From an uncultured bacterium (GTDB lineage: Bacteria > Bacillota > Clostridia > Oscillospirales > Oscillospiraceae), in assembly GCA_947176765.1 (NCBI GenBank), contig CAMWRX010000020.1, positions 1 to 39,719 on the forward strand: a stretch of DNA of 39,719 nt, in the 5' to 3' direction. The translations under genes and the position numbers were made by a program. Under the pieces are notes generated by a model that was not told the origin of the DNA, did no database searches, and saw only the letters and a program-made list of their open reading frames with translations. How positions within the stretch are numbered: the first letter of the stretch is position 1; each line of letters opens with the position of its first letter. Of this stretch, positions 6,529 to 13,496 are shown in pieces.

Positions 6529-7073
6529 AGAAAACCCTCCTTTTGCAGTTGTGCGCGCAGCTTGTTCCGGGTGCGGAACAGTACGCTTTTGGTTTTGCTC
6601 ACGCTCCACCCCAGGCGGCGGGCGGCGTCCTCCACCGGGTCGGCGTACCAGTAGCGGCGGAGGAAGGCGATGCGCACGTCCCGGGGCTGGGCGCGGAGGA
6701 AGCGGTCGACGGCCTCAGCCAAGGCGCGGTACTCCGCCTCGCCCATGGGGTCGCTCCCTGGGGTCAGGCAGGAGGCCAGCTCCAGGGCGGTTTCGTCCAC
6801 GGTGGGCGGGCGGCGGCTGTTCTCCCGGCCCATGGCTAAAGCCCGGTTGCGGACGATGGCGGCCAGCCAGCCCTTGAAATGCTCGGGCCGCGCCGGCGGG
6901 ATGGCCCGCCACACCGCCAGCCAGCAGTCGTTCAGACACTCGTCCACATCCCGGGGGTCGGCCAGGAGCCGGACGGCGACGGCGCGGCAGTAGGGGCCGT
7001 ATTGGGCGGCCAGGGCGGGGACGGCCTCCTCCGAGCGGGCGAGGAACAGGTCCATCAGCTCCTGGTCTGTCAT
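6525..7073 (-). CDS. ECF-type RNA polymerase sigma factor
   Basis: A 182-residue ECF sigma factor. Region 2 spans about residues 18-70 (DVDECLNDCWLAVWRAIPPARP) and region 4 about residues 125-178 (RDVRIAFLRRYWYADPVEDAARRLGWSVSKTKSVLFRTRNKLR). The start is the ATG at 7073 preceded by AAAGGAAGTGAACGCC; an in-frame start 26 codons upstream lies close to the promoter and is less likely. It is a paralogue of the factor at 158-718: both share NDxWL, IPPxRP and RRYWY motifs and both are coupled to a one-span membrane protein. The inducing signal is unknown. Confidence 0.92.
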   Translation of the reverse strand: MTDQELMDLFLARSEEAVPALAAQYGPYCRAVAVRLLADPRDVDECLNDCWLAVWRAIPPARPEHFKGWLAAIVRNRALAMGRENSRRPPTVDETALELASCLTPGSDPMGEAEYRALAEAVDRFLRAQPRDVRIAFLRRYWYADPVEDAARRLGWSVSKTKSVLFRTRNKLRAQLQKEGFL

Positions 7074-7122
7074 GGCGTTCACTTCCTTTGCGGCACACTT
7101 GAAAACCGGTTTCTGCTTATAT

Positions 7123-7151
7123 AGAGTATCCTTTTCGATGAGCGGTTGCAA
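7123..7151 (-). promoter_or_regulatory. Possible promoter of the second ECF operon
   Basis: Minus strand TTGCAA (7151-7146), 17 bp, TACTCT (7128-7123). The -10 is weak, and an ECF-dependent autoregulated promoter could be used instead. Confidence 0.35.
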
Positions 7152-7159
7152 ATTTTTGC

Positions 7160-7190
7160 AAAAAATTCCCCGCCCATCGGGCGGGGAATT
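7160..7190 (-). terminator. Intrinsic terminator of htpG
   Basis: A perfect 12-bp stem, AATTCCCCGCCC (7164-7175) with its complement at 7179-7190, followed on the minus strand by TTTTTG, 10 bp after the htpG stop codon. Confidence 0.88.
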
Positions 7191-7199
7191 GGGGAAACC

Positions 7200-9113
7200 T
7201 TAGTTCATGAGGGAGCACACCAGCTCAGTGTAGGCGGCGGGGTCGTCGATGGGCAGGCCCGCGATGAGCAGGGCCTGGTGATACAGTACCTCCGCGTACT
7301 TGGCGGCGCGGTCGCGGTCTTCGTTGTCCAGGGCGGACTTGAGGGCGGCGAAGGGGGCGGAGGACGGATTCAGCTCCAGCACCCGCTGGGCCTTCATGGC
7401 GCCCATGGGGGAGGCGCCCTCCATCTTGGCGAAATACTTTTCCATCTCCAGGGACATGGGGCCGTCGGCGGTCATGCACACCGGGGCGGTCTTGAGGATC
7501 TTGGAGACGCGGGCCTCGTGGATGCGGTCGCCCAGGGTCTCCTTCACGAAGTCCAGCACGGGCTTGGCATCCTCCGCCTGCTTTTCCTGCTCCGCCTTCT
7601 CCTCGTCGGTCTCGGGCAGGGCGTCCGGGTCGGAAACGGATTTCAGCTTCTTGCCGGACACCTCGACCAGGGCGTTCACGACGAACTCGTCCACCTCTTC
7701 CGTCAGGTAGAGGATCTCCCAGCCCTTGTCGGCGACCCGCTCCACCTGGGGCAGGCGGGCGGCCTGCTCTTTCGTGTCAGCGCAGACGTAGTAGATGAAC
7801 TCCTGGCCCTCGCCCATGCGCTCCACGTACTCGGCGAGGCTGGACAGCTTGCCCTCCTTGGAGGTGGTGAACAGCAGCAGGTTCTGGAGCAGCTCCTTTT
7901 TTGCGCCGTAGCCCTCCACCACGCTGTACTTGAGCTGGCGGCCAAAGGCGGCCCAGAACTTTTCGTACTTCTCCCGGTCATCCTTCATCAGCTTGACCAG
8001 CTCGTTCTTGATCTTCTTCTCCAGGGCGGTGGCGATGATCTTGAGCTGGCGGTCATGCTGGAGCATCTCGCGGGAGATGTTCAGCGAGAAGTCGGGGGAG
8101 TCCACCACGCCCTTCACAAAGCGGAAGCAGTCGGGGAGCAGATCGGCGCACTTGTCCATGATGAGCACGCCGGAGGAGTAGAGCTGGAGGCCCTTCTCGT
8201 ACTCACGGGTGTAGAAGTCGTAGGGGGTGGCGGAGGGGACGAACAGCAGGGCCTTGAAGGTGACGGTGCCCTCAGAGGAAGTGGTGATGGTGGCCAGGGG
8301 GGCCTGCCAGTCGCCGAATTTCTCCTGGTAGAACTGGTCATACTCCTCCTGCTTCACCTTGGAGCGGGGGCGCTGCCACAGGGGTACCATGGAGTTGATG
8401 GTCTTTTCCTCAATGACCGTCTCCCACTCGGGCTTGTAGTCGTCCCCCGCGTCGGCGGGCTTCTCCTTCTGGCGGTAGTCCTCCACCTCCATGCGGATGG
8501 GGTGGCGGATATAGTCGGAGTATTTTTTAATGAGGGACTGGAGGCGGCTGGTTTCCAGGTATTCGCTGTAGTTCTCGTCCTCGGTGTCCGGCTTGAGGTG
8601 CATGATGACGTCGGTGCCGGGCTCGTCCTTCTCGCACTCGGTGATGGTGTAGCCGTCCGCGCCGGAGGACTTCCAGCAGTGGGCAGTGCCCTCGCCGTGG
8701 CGGCGGGTGATGACGGTGACCTCGTCGGCCACCATGAAGGCGGAGTAGAAGCCCACGCCGAACTGGCCGATGATGTCGGCGGCGTTGTCCTTCTCCATAT
8801 CCGCCTTGAACTGGAGGGAGCCGCTGCGGGCGATGGTGCCCAGGTTCTGCTCCAGCTCGTCCTCGCTCATGCCCACGCCGTTGTCGGAGACGGTGAGGGT
8901 GCGCTCCCCCTTGTCCGGGGTGACGGTGATGCGCATATCGCCCCGCTTGGTTTTCACCGTGTCGTCAGTGAGGGAGAGGTAGGCCAGCTTGTCAATGGCG
9001 TCGCTGGCGTTGGAGATGATCTCCCGGAGGAAAATCTCCTTGTGGGTGTAGATGGAGTTGATCATCAGATCCATCAGACGCTTGGATTCCGCTTTGAACT
9101 GCTTCTTTGCCAT
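7200..9113 (-). CDS. htpG: Molecular chaperone HtpG (Hsp90)
   Basis: A 637-residue bacterial Hsp90, close to the usual length. The GHKL ATPase domain shows the start KQFKAESKRLMDLMINSIY, the NASDAIDKL motif at about residues 35-43 and DNGVGM at about 77-82. The middle domain (for example YSSGVLIMDKC) and the C-terminal dimerisation domain follow. It is an ATP-driven cytosolic chaperone that remodels client proteins. The start is the ATG at 9113 behind CGAGGTGCG; the in-frame extension upstream runs across the CIRCE operator and promoter and is rejected. Regulation is visible: the gene has its own promoter at 9189-9217 and a perfect CIRCE element at 9158-9184, implying HrcA repression. Its own terminator shows it is transcribed alone. 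Confidence 0.97.
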   Translation of the reverse strand: MAKKQFKAESKRLMDLMINSIYTHKEIFLREIISNASDAIDKLAYLSLTDDTVKTKRGDMRITVTPDKGERTLTVSDNGVGMSEDELEQNLGTIARSGSLQFKADMEKDNAADIIGQFGVGFYSAFMVADEVTVITRRHGEGTAHCWKSSGADGYTITECEKDEPGTDVIMHLKPDTEDENYSEYLETSRLQSLIKKYSDYIRHPIRMEVEDYRQKEKPADAGDDYKPEWETVIEEKTINSMVPLWQRPRSKVKQEEYDQFYQEKFGDWQAPLATITTSSEGTVTFKALLFVPSATPYDFYTREYEKGLQLYSSGVLIMDKCADLLPDCFRFVKGVVDSPDFSLNISREMLQHDRQLKIIATALEKKIKNELVKLMKDDREKYEKFWAAFGRQLKYSVVEGYGAKKELLQNLLLFTTSKEGKLSSLAEYVERMGEGQEFIYYVCADTKEQAARLPQVERVADKGWEILYLTEEVDEFVVNALVEVSGKKLKSVSDPDALPETDEEKAEQEKQAEDAKPVLDFVKETLGDRIHEARVSKILKTAPVCMTADGPMSLEMEKYFAKMEGASPMGAMKAQRVLELNPSSAPFAALKSALDNEDRDRAAKYAEVLYHQALLIAGLPIDDPAAYTELVCSLMN

Positions 9114-9157
9114 GTTTTTCGCACCTCGTGTATATGAAAATTTTTGAAAACGATGTT

Positions 9158-9184
9158 TTAGCACTCGGCCAAGATGAGTGCTAA
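9158..9184. promoter_or_regulatory. CIRCE operator (HrcA binding site)
   Basis: TTAGCACTC, 9 bases, GAGTGCTAA: an exact match to the CIRCE consensus, which is the binding site of the heat-shock repressor HrcA. It lies directly downstream of the -10 of the htpG promoter, over the expected transcription start. Confidence 0.96.
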
Positions 9185-9188
9185 CGGT

Positions 9189-9217
9189 ATGATAATACAC
9201 TCGTTTGGATTTTGCAA
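9189..9217 (-). promoter_or_regulatory. Sigma-A promoter of htpG
   Basis: Minus strand TTGCAA (9217-9212), 17 bp, TATCAT (9194-9189), immediately upstream of the CIRCE element. Confidence 0.75.
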
Positions 9218-9328
9218 GGGGTATCGCAGAAAATTCACAATTTTCCCGGAATATCTGGGGTGCGGCAGGGCAAAATATGGTTGGATAAGAGAAATCACGC
9301 GGGCGGAAGGGAAAGATGAAAGTTTTGG

Positions 9329-9357
9329 TTGCCTTTACTTGTCCAGAGTGCTATAAT
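9329..9357 (+). promoter_or_regulatory. Sigma-A promoter of murA
   Basis: TTGCCT (9329-9334), 17 bp, TATAAT (9352-9357). The predicted start near 9364 gives murA a leader of roughly 118 nt that begins with a GC-rich hairpin. Confidence 0.82.
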
Positions 9358-9373
9358 AATGCGATGGGAAAAA

Positions 9374-9397
9374 GCCCCCGGACGCGTCCGGGCGGGC
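9374..9397 (+). other. GC-rich hairpin at the 5' end of the murA leader
   Basis: CCCGGACGCGTCCGGG (9377-9392) is a perfect 16-bp palindrome within GCCCC...GGGC. No T-run follows on the plus strand, so it should not terminate murA transcription; it could protect the 5' end of the message. On the minus strand it is followed by TTTTT, and it could act as a terminator there, but no converging gene is present. Confidence 0.5.
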
Positions 9398-9481
9398 TGC
9401 CCGTTTAAACAGATACATCTGAGGAAAATTCTTTCCTTCTTACGAATAAAGCCGGTATAGCCGGGAATCAGAGGTGCTGAT

Positions 9482-10780
9482 TTGAAAAAATATGTGATAC
9501 ACGGCGGCCGTCCGCTGTATGGTAAAGTGGAGATCAGCGGCGCGAAGAACGCCGCCGTTGGCATTATCCCCGCTGCCCTGCTGGTGGAGGGGCCCTGCCG
9601 CATTGAAAATATCCCCGCCATCAGCGATGTGGATATGCTTTTGAACATTTTAAAGGATCTGGGCGCTAATGTGCGCATGATTAACCGCACCACGGTGGAG
9701 GTGGATTGCACCGGGGCGCGGTGCATGACTGTGCCCTATGACGCGGGGCGGAAGCTCCGGGCCAGCTATTACCTGCTGGGCGCCATGCTGGGCCGGTTCG
9801 GCTGGGCGGAGGTGCCCCTGCCCGGCGGGTGCGACTTCGGCAGCCGCCCCATCGACCAGCATATTAAGGGCCTCACCGCCCTGGGGGCCGAGGTAAAGGT
9901 GGAAAAGGGCTATATGTGCGCCAAGGCCGAGGGCGGGCGCATGAAGGGCAGCCAGATCTACCTGGACGTGGCCAGCGTGGGGGCCACCATGAACCTGATG
10001 CTGGCCGCTGTGCTGGCGAAGGGCACCACCATCATTGAGAACACGGCGAAAGAGCCCCACATTGTCGATCTTGCCAACTTCCTCAACTCCATGGGGGCGG
10101 AGATCACCGGCGCGGGCACCGACGTCATCAAGATCCGCGGCGTGGACAAGCTGCGGGGCGGAGAGTATTCCATCATCCCCGACCAGATCGAGGCGGGCAC
10201 CTATATGGCCGCCGTCACCGCCGCCGGAGGCGAGGTCCGCATCTGCAACGTTATTCCAAAGCATTTGGAGTGCATCACCGCCAAGCTGGTGGAGATGGGC
10301 GCCGAGGTGGAGGAGGAGGGGGACAGCATCATCGTCCGCCGCAGCGGCCCTCTCCAGCGTACCAACATCAAGACCATGTTTTACCCCGGTTTCCCCACCG
10401 ATATGCACCCGCAGATCGCGGCGGTGCTGTGCCTGGCCCGGGGAACCAGCGTTATCACGGAGGGCGTGTGGGACAACCGCTACCGCTATACGGAGGAATT
10501 CCGCCGCCTGGGAGCCAAAATCCAGGTGGACGGCAAGATCGCCATCATTGAGGGCGTAGAGAAGCTCACCGGCGCGCCCATGGAGGCCTGCGACCTGCGG
10601 GCCGGGGCGGCGATGATCATCGCCGGGCTGGCCGCCCAGGGCACCAGCGAGATCTCCAACGTGAAGCACATTGAGCGGGGCTATGAGGACATCATCGGCA
10701 AGCTGTCCGGTATTGGTGCGGACATCCGGGCCGTGGAAGTGCCCGACCCGGAGCAGCGCAAAGTCAATGCCGTAAGCTGA
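9482..10780 (+). CDS. murA: UDP-N-acetylglucosamine 1-carboxyvinyltransferase
   Basis: A 432-residue MurA, the first committed enzyme of peptidoglycan synthesis, which transfers enolpyruvate from PEP to UDP-GlcNAc in the cytosol. The substrate-binding K22-N23 pair lies in ISGAKNAAVG, and the PEP-adduct cysteine is present at about residue 117 in LPGGCDFGSRPIDQH. Having Cys, not Asp, at that position means the enzyme keeps the residue that fosfomycin alkylates. Later motifs PDQIEAGTY and TEEF are intact and the length is normal. The start is a TTG at 9482 preceded by GAGGTGCTGAT. It has its own promoter at 9329-9357 and a structured leader. Whether this is the main or the second MurA copy cannot be decided from the window. 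Confidence 0.96.
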   Translation: MKKYVIHGGRPLYGKVEISGAKNAAVGIIPAALLVEGPCRIENIPAISDVDMLLNILKDLGANVRMINRTTVEVDCTGARCMTVPYDAGRKLRASYYLLGAMLGRFGWAEVPLPGGCDFGSRPIDQHIKGLTALGAEVKVEKGYMCAKAEGGRMKGSQIYLDVASVGATMNLMLAAVLAKGTTIIENTAKEPHIVDLANFLNSMGAEITGAGTDVIKIRGVDKLRGGEYSIIPDQIEAGTYMAAVTAAGGEVRICNVIPKHLECITAKLVEMGAEVEEEGDSIIVRRSGPLQRTNIKTMFYPGFPTDMHPQIAAVLCLARGTSVITEGVWDNRYRYTEEFRRLGAKIQVDGKIAIIEGVEKLTGAPMEACDLRAGAAMIIAGLAAQGTSEISNVKHIERGYEDIIGKLSGIGADIRAVEVPDPEQRKVNAVS

Positions 10781-10799
10781 CCAAGACAAGAAACGCAAC

Positions 10800-10826
10800 G
10801 CCGGAAAGGGCACAGTCCTTTCCGGC
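10800..10826 (+). terminator. Probable terminator after murA
   Basis: GCCGGAAAGG (10800-10809) pairs with CCTTTCCGGC (10817-10826) around a 7-nt loop. The following TTGTTCG is a poor T-run, so some read-through into the next gene is likely. Confidence 0.6.
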
Positions 10827-10862
10827 TTGTTCGTGATAAAGAGAGAACGATGGGGGATGAAT

Positions 10863-11651
10863 ATGCTGAGGGCAGCCACGCTGGCCAGCGGCTCATCGGG
10901 CAACTGCGCCGTGGTGAGCGACGGACGGGTACATATTTTGATCGACGCGGGCATCTCCGCCCGGCGGATTACCCAGGGCCTGCGGGCGCTGGGGGTGGAG
11001 CCCCGGCACCTGGCCGGCATCCTCATCACCCACGAGCACGCCGACCACGTCAACGGCCTGGAGGTGCTGTGCAAGCAGGTCAGCGCCCCGCTGTATACCG
11101 CCGAGCCCACCGCCTACGCCCTGTGCGGGAAGTGGGGCGCCCTGGCGGAGCGGTTCCGGGTGTTTGCACCCGGACAGCGCTTCGCCATCCAGGGGGTGGA
11201 GATTGGCACCTTTGCCAACAGCCACGACTGCGCCTGCCCGGTGGGATACTCCGTCACCGACGGCAAGCGGAAGCTGGTGCTTTGCACCGATACGGGGGTC
11301 GTTACCGCCGAGGCCCGGGAGGGGGTCAAGGGAGCCCACACCCTCATCGGGGAGTTTAACTATGACCCGGAACTGCTGCGCACAGGGCCCTATCCTTTTT
11401 ACTTAAAAGAGCGCATCTGGGGCGACCGGGGGCACCTGTCCAACGAGATGGGCGGGGAGCTGGCCGCCTGGGCGGCAGAGCAGGGGACGGTCCGGATCGT
11501 GCTGGCCCACCTGTCCCAGGAGAACAACCGCCCGGGGCTGGCGCTGGCGGCGGCGGAGAAAGCCCTGTCCGGGCTGGGGCTGCGCCCCGGCAAGGACGTG
11601 GAACTGGTCGCCGCGCCCAGAAGCGAGGCAACGGGGTGGATGGAGGTATGA
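10863..11651 (+). CDS. walJ: MBL-fold metallo-hydrolase, WalJ/YycJ type
   Basis: A 262-residue metallo-beta-lactamase-fold protein. The N-terminal LASGSSGNCAVV is typical of the YycJ/WalJ group, and the metal-binding motif THEHADH is at about residues 56-62. Further ligands are suggested by NSHDCACP (about 118-125), CTDTG and the C-terminal AHLSQEN. The family is thought to be a nuclease or phosphodiesterase acting in DNA maintenance. It lies just before rlmH, the same neighbourhood as in the Bacillus wal region, but the WalRK kinase genes are not in front of it here. The start at 10863 uses the GGGGGATGAAT site; an ATG two codons earlier (10857) is the alternative. Confidence 0.9.
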   Translation: MLRAATLASGSSGNCAVVSDGRVHILIDAGISARRITQGLRALGVEPRHLAGILITHEHADHVNGLEVLCKQVSAPLYTAEPTAYALCGKWGALAERFRVFAPGQRFAIQGVEIGTFANSHDCACPVGYSVTDGKRKLVLCTDTGVVTAEAREGVKGAHTLIGEFNYDPELLRTGPYPFYLKERIWGDRGHLSNEMGGELAAWAAEQGTVRIVLAHLSQENNRPGLALAAAEKALSGLGLRPGKDVELVAAPRSEATGWMEV

Positions 11652-11652
11652 C

Positions 11653-12135
11653 ATGGTCAATATAACCGTGATCTGTGTGGGCAAGCTGAAGGAGAAATTC
11701 TATGTGGAGGCCGCGGCGGAATACGTCAAGCGGCTGAAGGGCTGCTGCAAGCTGGAGATCGTGGAGCTGGCAGAGCAGAAGCTGTCCAAAAACCCTTCTC
11801 TGGGCGAGATCCAGGGGGCGCTGGAGAAGGAGGGGGACGCCATCCGCGCCAAGCTCCCACCCAGCTCTACCGTGGTGGCTCTGGCCATCGAGGGGCGGCA
11901 GCGCTCCAGCGAGGAACTGGCCCAGATGATCTCCACCTGGACCCACAACGCCGCCAAGCACCTGGTGTTCGTCATCGGCGGATCCTACGGGCTGCACCCG
12001 TCCATCAAGGCGGGGGCCTGGGCCACGCTGTCCATGTCCCCCATGACCTTCCCCCACCACCTGGCCCGGGTGATGCTGCTGGAACAGATCTACCGCGCGT
12101 TCAAAATCCAGGAGGGTTCGGATTACCATAAATAA
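11653..12135 (+). CDS. rlmH: 23S rRNA (pseudouridine-1915-N3)-methyltransferase
   Basis: A 160-residue SPOUT-class methyltransferase of the RlmH family, which methylates N3 of the pseudouridine at position 1915 in helix 69 of 23S rRNA on assembled ribosomes. The S-adenosylmethionine-binding knot is seen in HLVFVIGGSYGLH (about 103-115), and the C-terminal signature MTFPHHLARVMLLEQIYRAFKIQEGSDYHK (from about 131) is complete, with the conserved YHK end. It starts 1 bp after the WalJ stop behind GGATGGAGGTATGAC, so the two are one operon. Its last 13 bp overlap the convergent DUF1062 gene, and no terminator was seen between them. Confidence 0.95.
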   Translation: MVNITVICVGKLKEKFYVEAAAEYVKRLKGCCKLEIVELAEQKLSKNPSLGEIQGALEKEGDAIRAKLPPSSTVVALAIEGRQRSSEELAQMISTWTHNAAKHLVFVIGGSYGLHPSIKAGAWATLSMSPMTFPHHLARVMLLEQIYRAFKIQEGSDYHK

Positions 12136-12695
12136 GGCGGGCAGCCTTTGAAAATAAGGGTGATGCCGTCATTCAATCTGCATTTTCGCAGGTCTTGGGT
12201 TGGAATGCTTTGAATGATTCCGCTGGTTACCAATTGTAGATACTCTTTTTGCGACAGATGTAATTTTGCCCTGATCAGAGAAGATACTCTTACGGGCAGG
12301 GAATACGCGGTTTTGATTTCAAGCTCCACGGCTTCATTCGGAGAAAAGCTGTCCCCAATGACCGAATATTGGGGTGGCTCAACTTCTACGCCGTTTCCTC
12401 TCAGAAACGCGATGTCCATGGCGTATCGTTCTGCGAGAGCTTCATCGTTTTGGTAAAAGCCGTCCAGCAGCTCTGCGGGGATCGACTGGGGAGAGACGCG
12501 GGAAAAAACCTCCGCGTTCCAGGTAGCGCTGCAATGAATGCATTTATAAATCAGCCAGATGTCCAGGTATCTCCGCTGGGCGTTAATTCGGAACTGTCCC
12601 GAACAGGTAAACGCCGTTTTTTTGCCGCATTTTTTGCAATACTTGAATACACTTGGCGGTGAAAGGAACTGTATTTCCCAGATCTTTTTCTCCAT
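12123..12695 (-). CDS. DUF1062 family zinc-ribbon protein
   Basis: A 190-residue protein matching the DUF1062 pattern: a four-cysteine zinc-ribbon with CKKC at about residues 20-23 and CIHC at about 52-55, joined by FRINAQRRYLDIWLIY and followed by TWN. The rest of the protein, containing LRGNGVEVEPPQYS and EIKTAYSLPVRVSSLIRAKL, is poorly characterised. Cytosolic, function unknown. The start is the ATG at 12695 behind GGAGGGAACTTGAC; an in-frame ATG 12 codons upstream lacks a better site. Base composition is clearly more AT-rich than the flanking rlmH and ychF genes, suggesting later acquisition. It converges on rlmH with a 13-bp overlap. Confidence 0.85.
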   Translation of the reverse strand: MEKKIWEIQFLSPPSVFKYCKKCGKKTAFTCSGQFRINAQRRYLDIWLIYKCIHCSATWNAEVFSRVSPQSIPAELLDGFYQNDEALAERYAMDIAFLRGNGVEVEPPQYSVIGDSFSPNEAVELEIKTAYSLPVRVSSLIRAKLHLSQKEYLQLVTSGIIQSIPTQDLRKCRLNDGITLIFKGCPPYLW

Positions 12696-12799
12696 GTCAA
12701 GTTCCCTCCGCCCCATCTGTTTTTTCAGCAAGCAAATTGTAGCATTTCAGCACGGCAGACAAAACCTCATACTCGTTTCGTAAACAAAGATAAGAATAG

Positions 12800-12836
12800 G
12801 GCCGGCACAGTTTGCAAACCATGCCAGCCCGTTTTA
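12800..12836. terminator. Possible hairpin terminator near the CD3324-type gene
   Basis: GGGC-GGCA (12800-12808) pairs with TGCC-GCCC (12822-12830), with one mismatch and a 13-nt loop. The T-rich tract is better on the plus side (GTTTTATT) than on the minus side, where it would have to serve the gene ending at 12834. Moderate to weak. Confidence 0.4.
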
Positions 12837-13115
12837 TTCCTTGTGCTCTTTTTTAAACTGCCCGATGATCCTCTGAATACTTTTTACGGATAGAAAATAT
12901 TTTTCAGCCAAATCCTGCATACGCGTACCTGCAAGATAGTCCATATAAATATGCTCGTTCCGATCCAGCAGCTCTTGGCGCGTAGAGGTTGCCGCGCCCC
13001 AGCTTTTCTTGTTATCGGAAATTTTAGGGATATAGATGGACTCCCCGTCAATGTATTCTTGGACTTTTTCCAGCAATTCGCGGGGCAGAATATGTGTTGC
13101 TTTCTTATAGCTCAT
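12834..13115 (-). CDS. CD3324-family small DNA-binding protein
   Basis: A 93-residue protein of the CD3324 family: the start KKATHILPRELLEKVQEYIDGESIYIP, the middle NKKSWGAATSTRQELLDRNEHIY and the C-terminal helix-turn-helix LAEKYFLSVKSIQRIIGQ (about 68-86) match the family's usual layout and length. These are short Mor-like regulators found in many clostridia; target genes are not known. The ATG at 13115 is preceded by GATGGGAGTGCAAA. It is AT-rich like the neighbouring DUF1062 gene and reads away from ychF. Confidence 0.85.
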   Translation of the reverse strand: MSYKKATHILPRELLEKVQEYIDGESIYIPKISDNKKSWGAATSTRQELLDRNEHIYMDYLAGTRMQDLAEKYFLSVKSIQRIIGQFKKEHKE

Positions 13116-13135
13116 TTTGCACTCCCATCATCGTT

Positions 13136-13231
13136 CTACTTAACAGGAACAGCAAAGTCTATCGGCAACACTGATTTAATTTTTTGCTGCGATAGCTTTG
13201 CTTACGCAACAATAGCTGTGGGATTGAGCAT
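13136..13231 (-). pseudogene. Short translated leader or broken small ORF before the CD3324-type gene
   Basis: A strong site AAGGGAGGATTTGAATTT precedes an ATG at 13231 that opens only nine codons (MLNPTAIVA) before a TAA at 13204-13202. Reading on in the same frame through that stop gives 21 more sense codons to a TAG at 13136. It is either a leader peptide or a small gene broken by one stop codon. A minus-strand extended -10 (TGTTAGAAT, near 13268-13276) lies upstream. No similarity recognised. Confidence 0.3.
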
Positions 13232-13367
13232 AAATTCAAATCCTCCCTTCTCCGTGTGTATCGACCAATTCTAACACATGATGCGGCAATATGAAACCTC
13301 AAATTTGTTTATGAAGAGAATTTGGGATTTCTTCGGTGAAGACTGATGATTTGGACTGCGGCAGCTA

Positions 13368-13396
13368 TTGAGAAATGGAAATCGCTGTGATACAAT
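13368..13396 (+). promoter_or_regulatory. Sigma-A promoter of ychF
   Basis: TTGAGA (13368-13373), 17 bp, TACAAT (13391-13396), giving a leader of about 95 nt before ychF. The remainder of 13277-13367 is AT-rich with no other clear signal. Confidence 0.78.
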
Positions 13397-13496
13397 ATAT
13401 TGCTGCAATAGCAGCCCCTCTTCTGCCGCAAAGGGGGCGCAGAATTATCTGGACGACGCGGGCATACCGATGAAAATAAAGGAGATGCAGAGCAAT

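Noticed and set aside
9650-11110. 486-codon minus-strand frame opposite murA and the WalJ-type gene
   Set aside because: It spans two genes with conserved catalytic motifs on the plus strand and has antisense-type composition.
12136-13340. Mobile element such as an insertion sequence or integron
   Set aside because: No transposase or integrase frame, terminal inverted repeats or target duplication seen.
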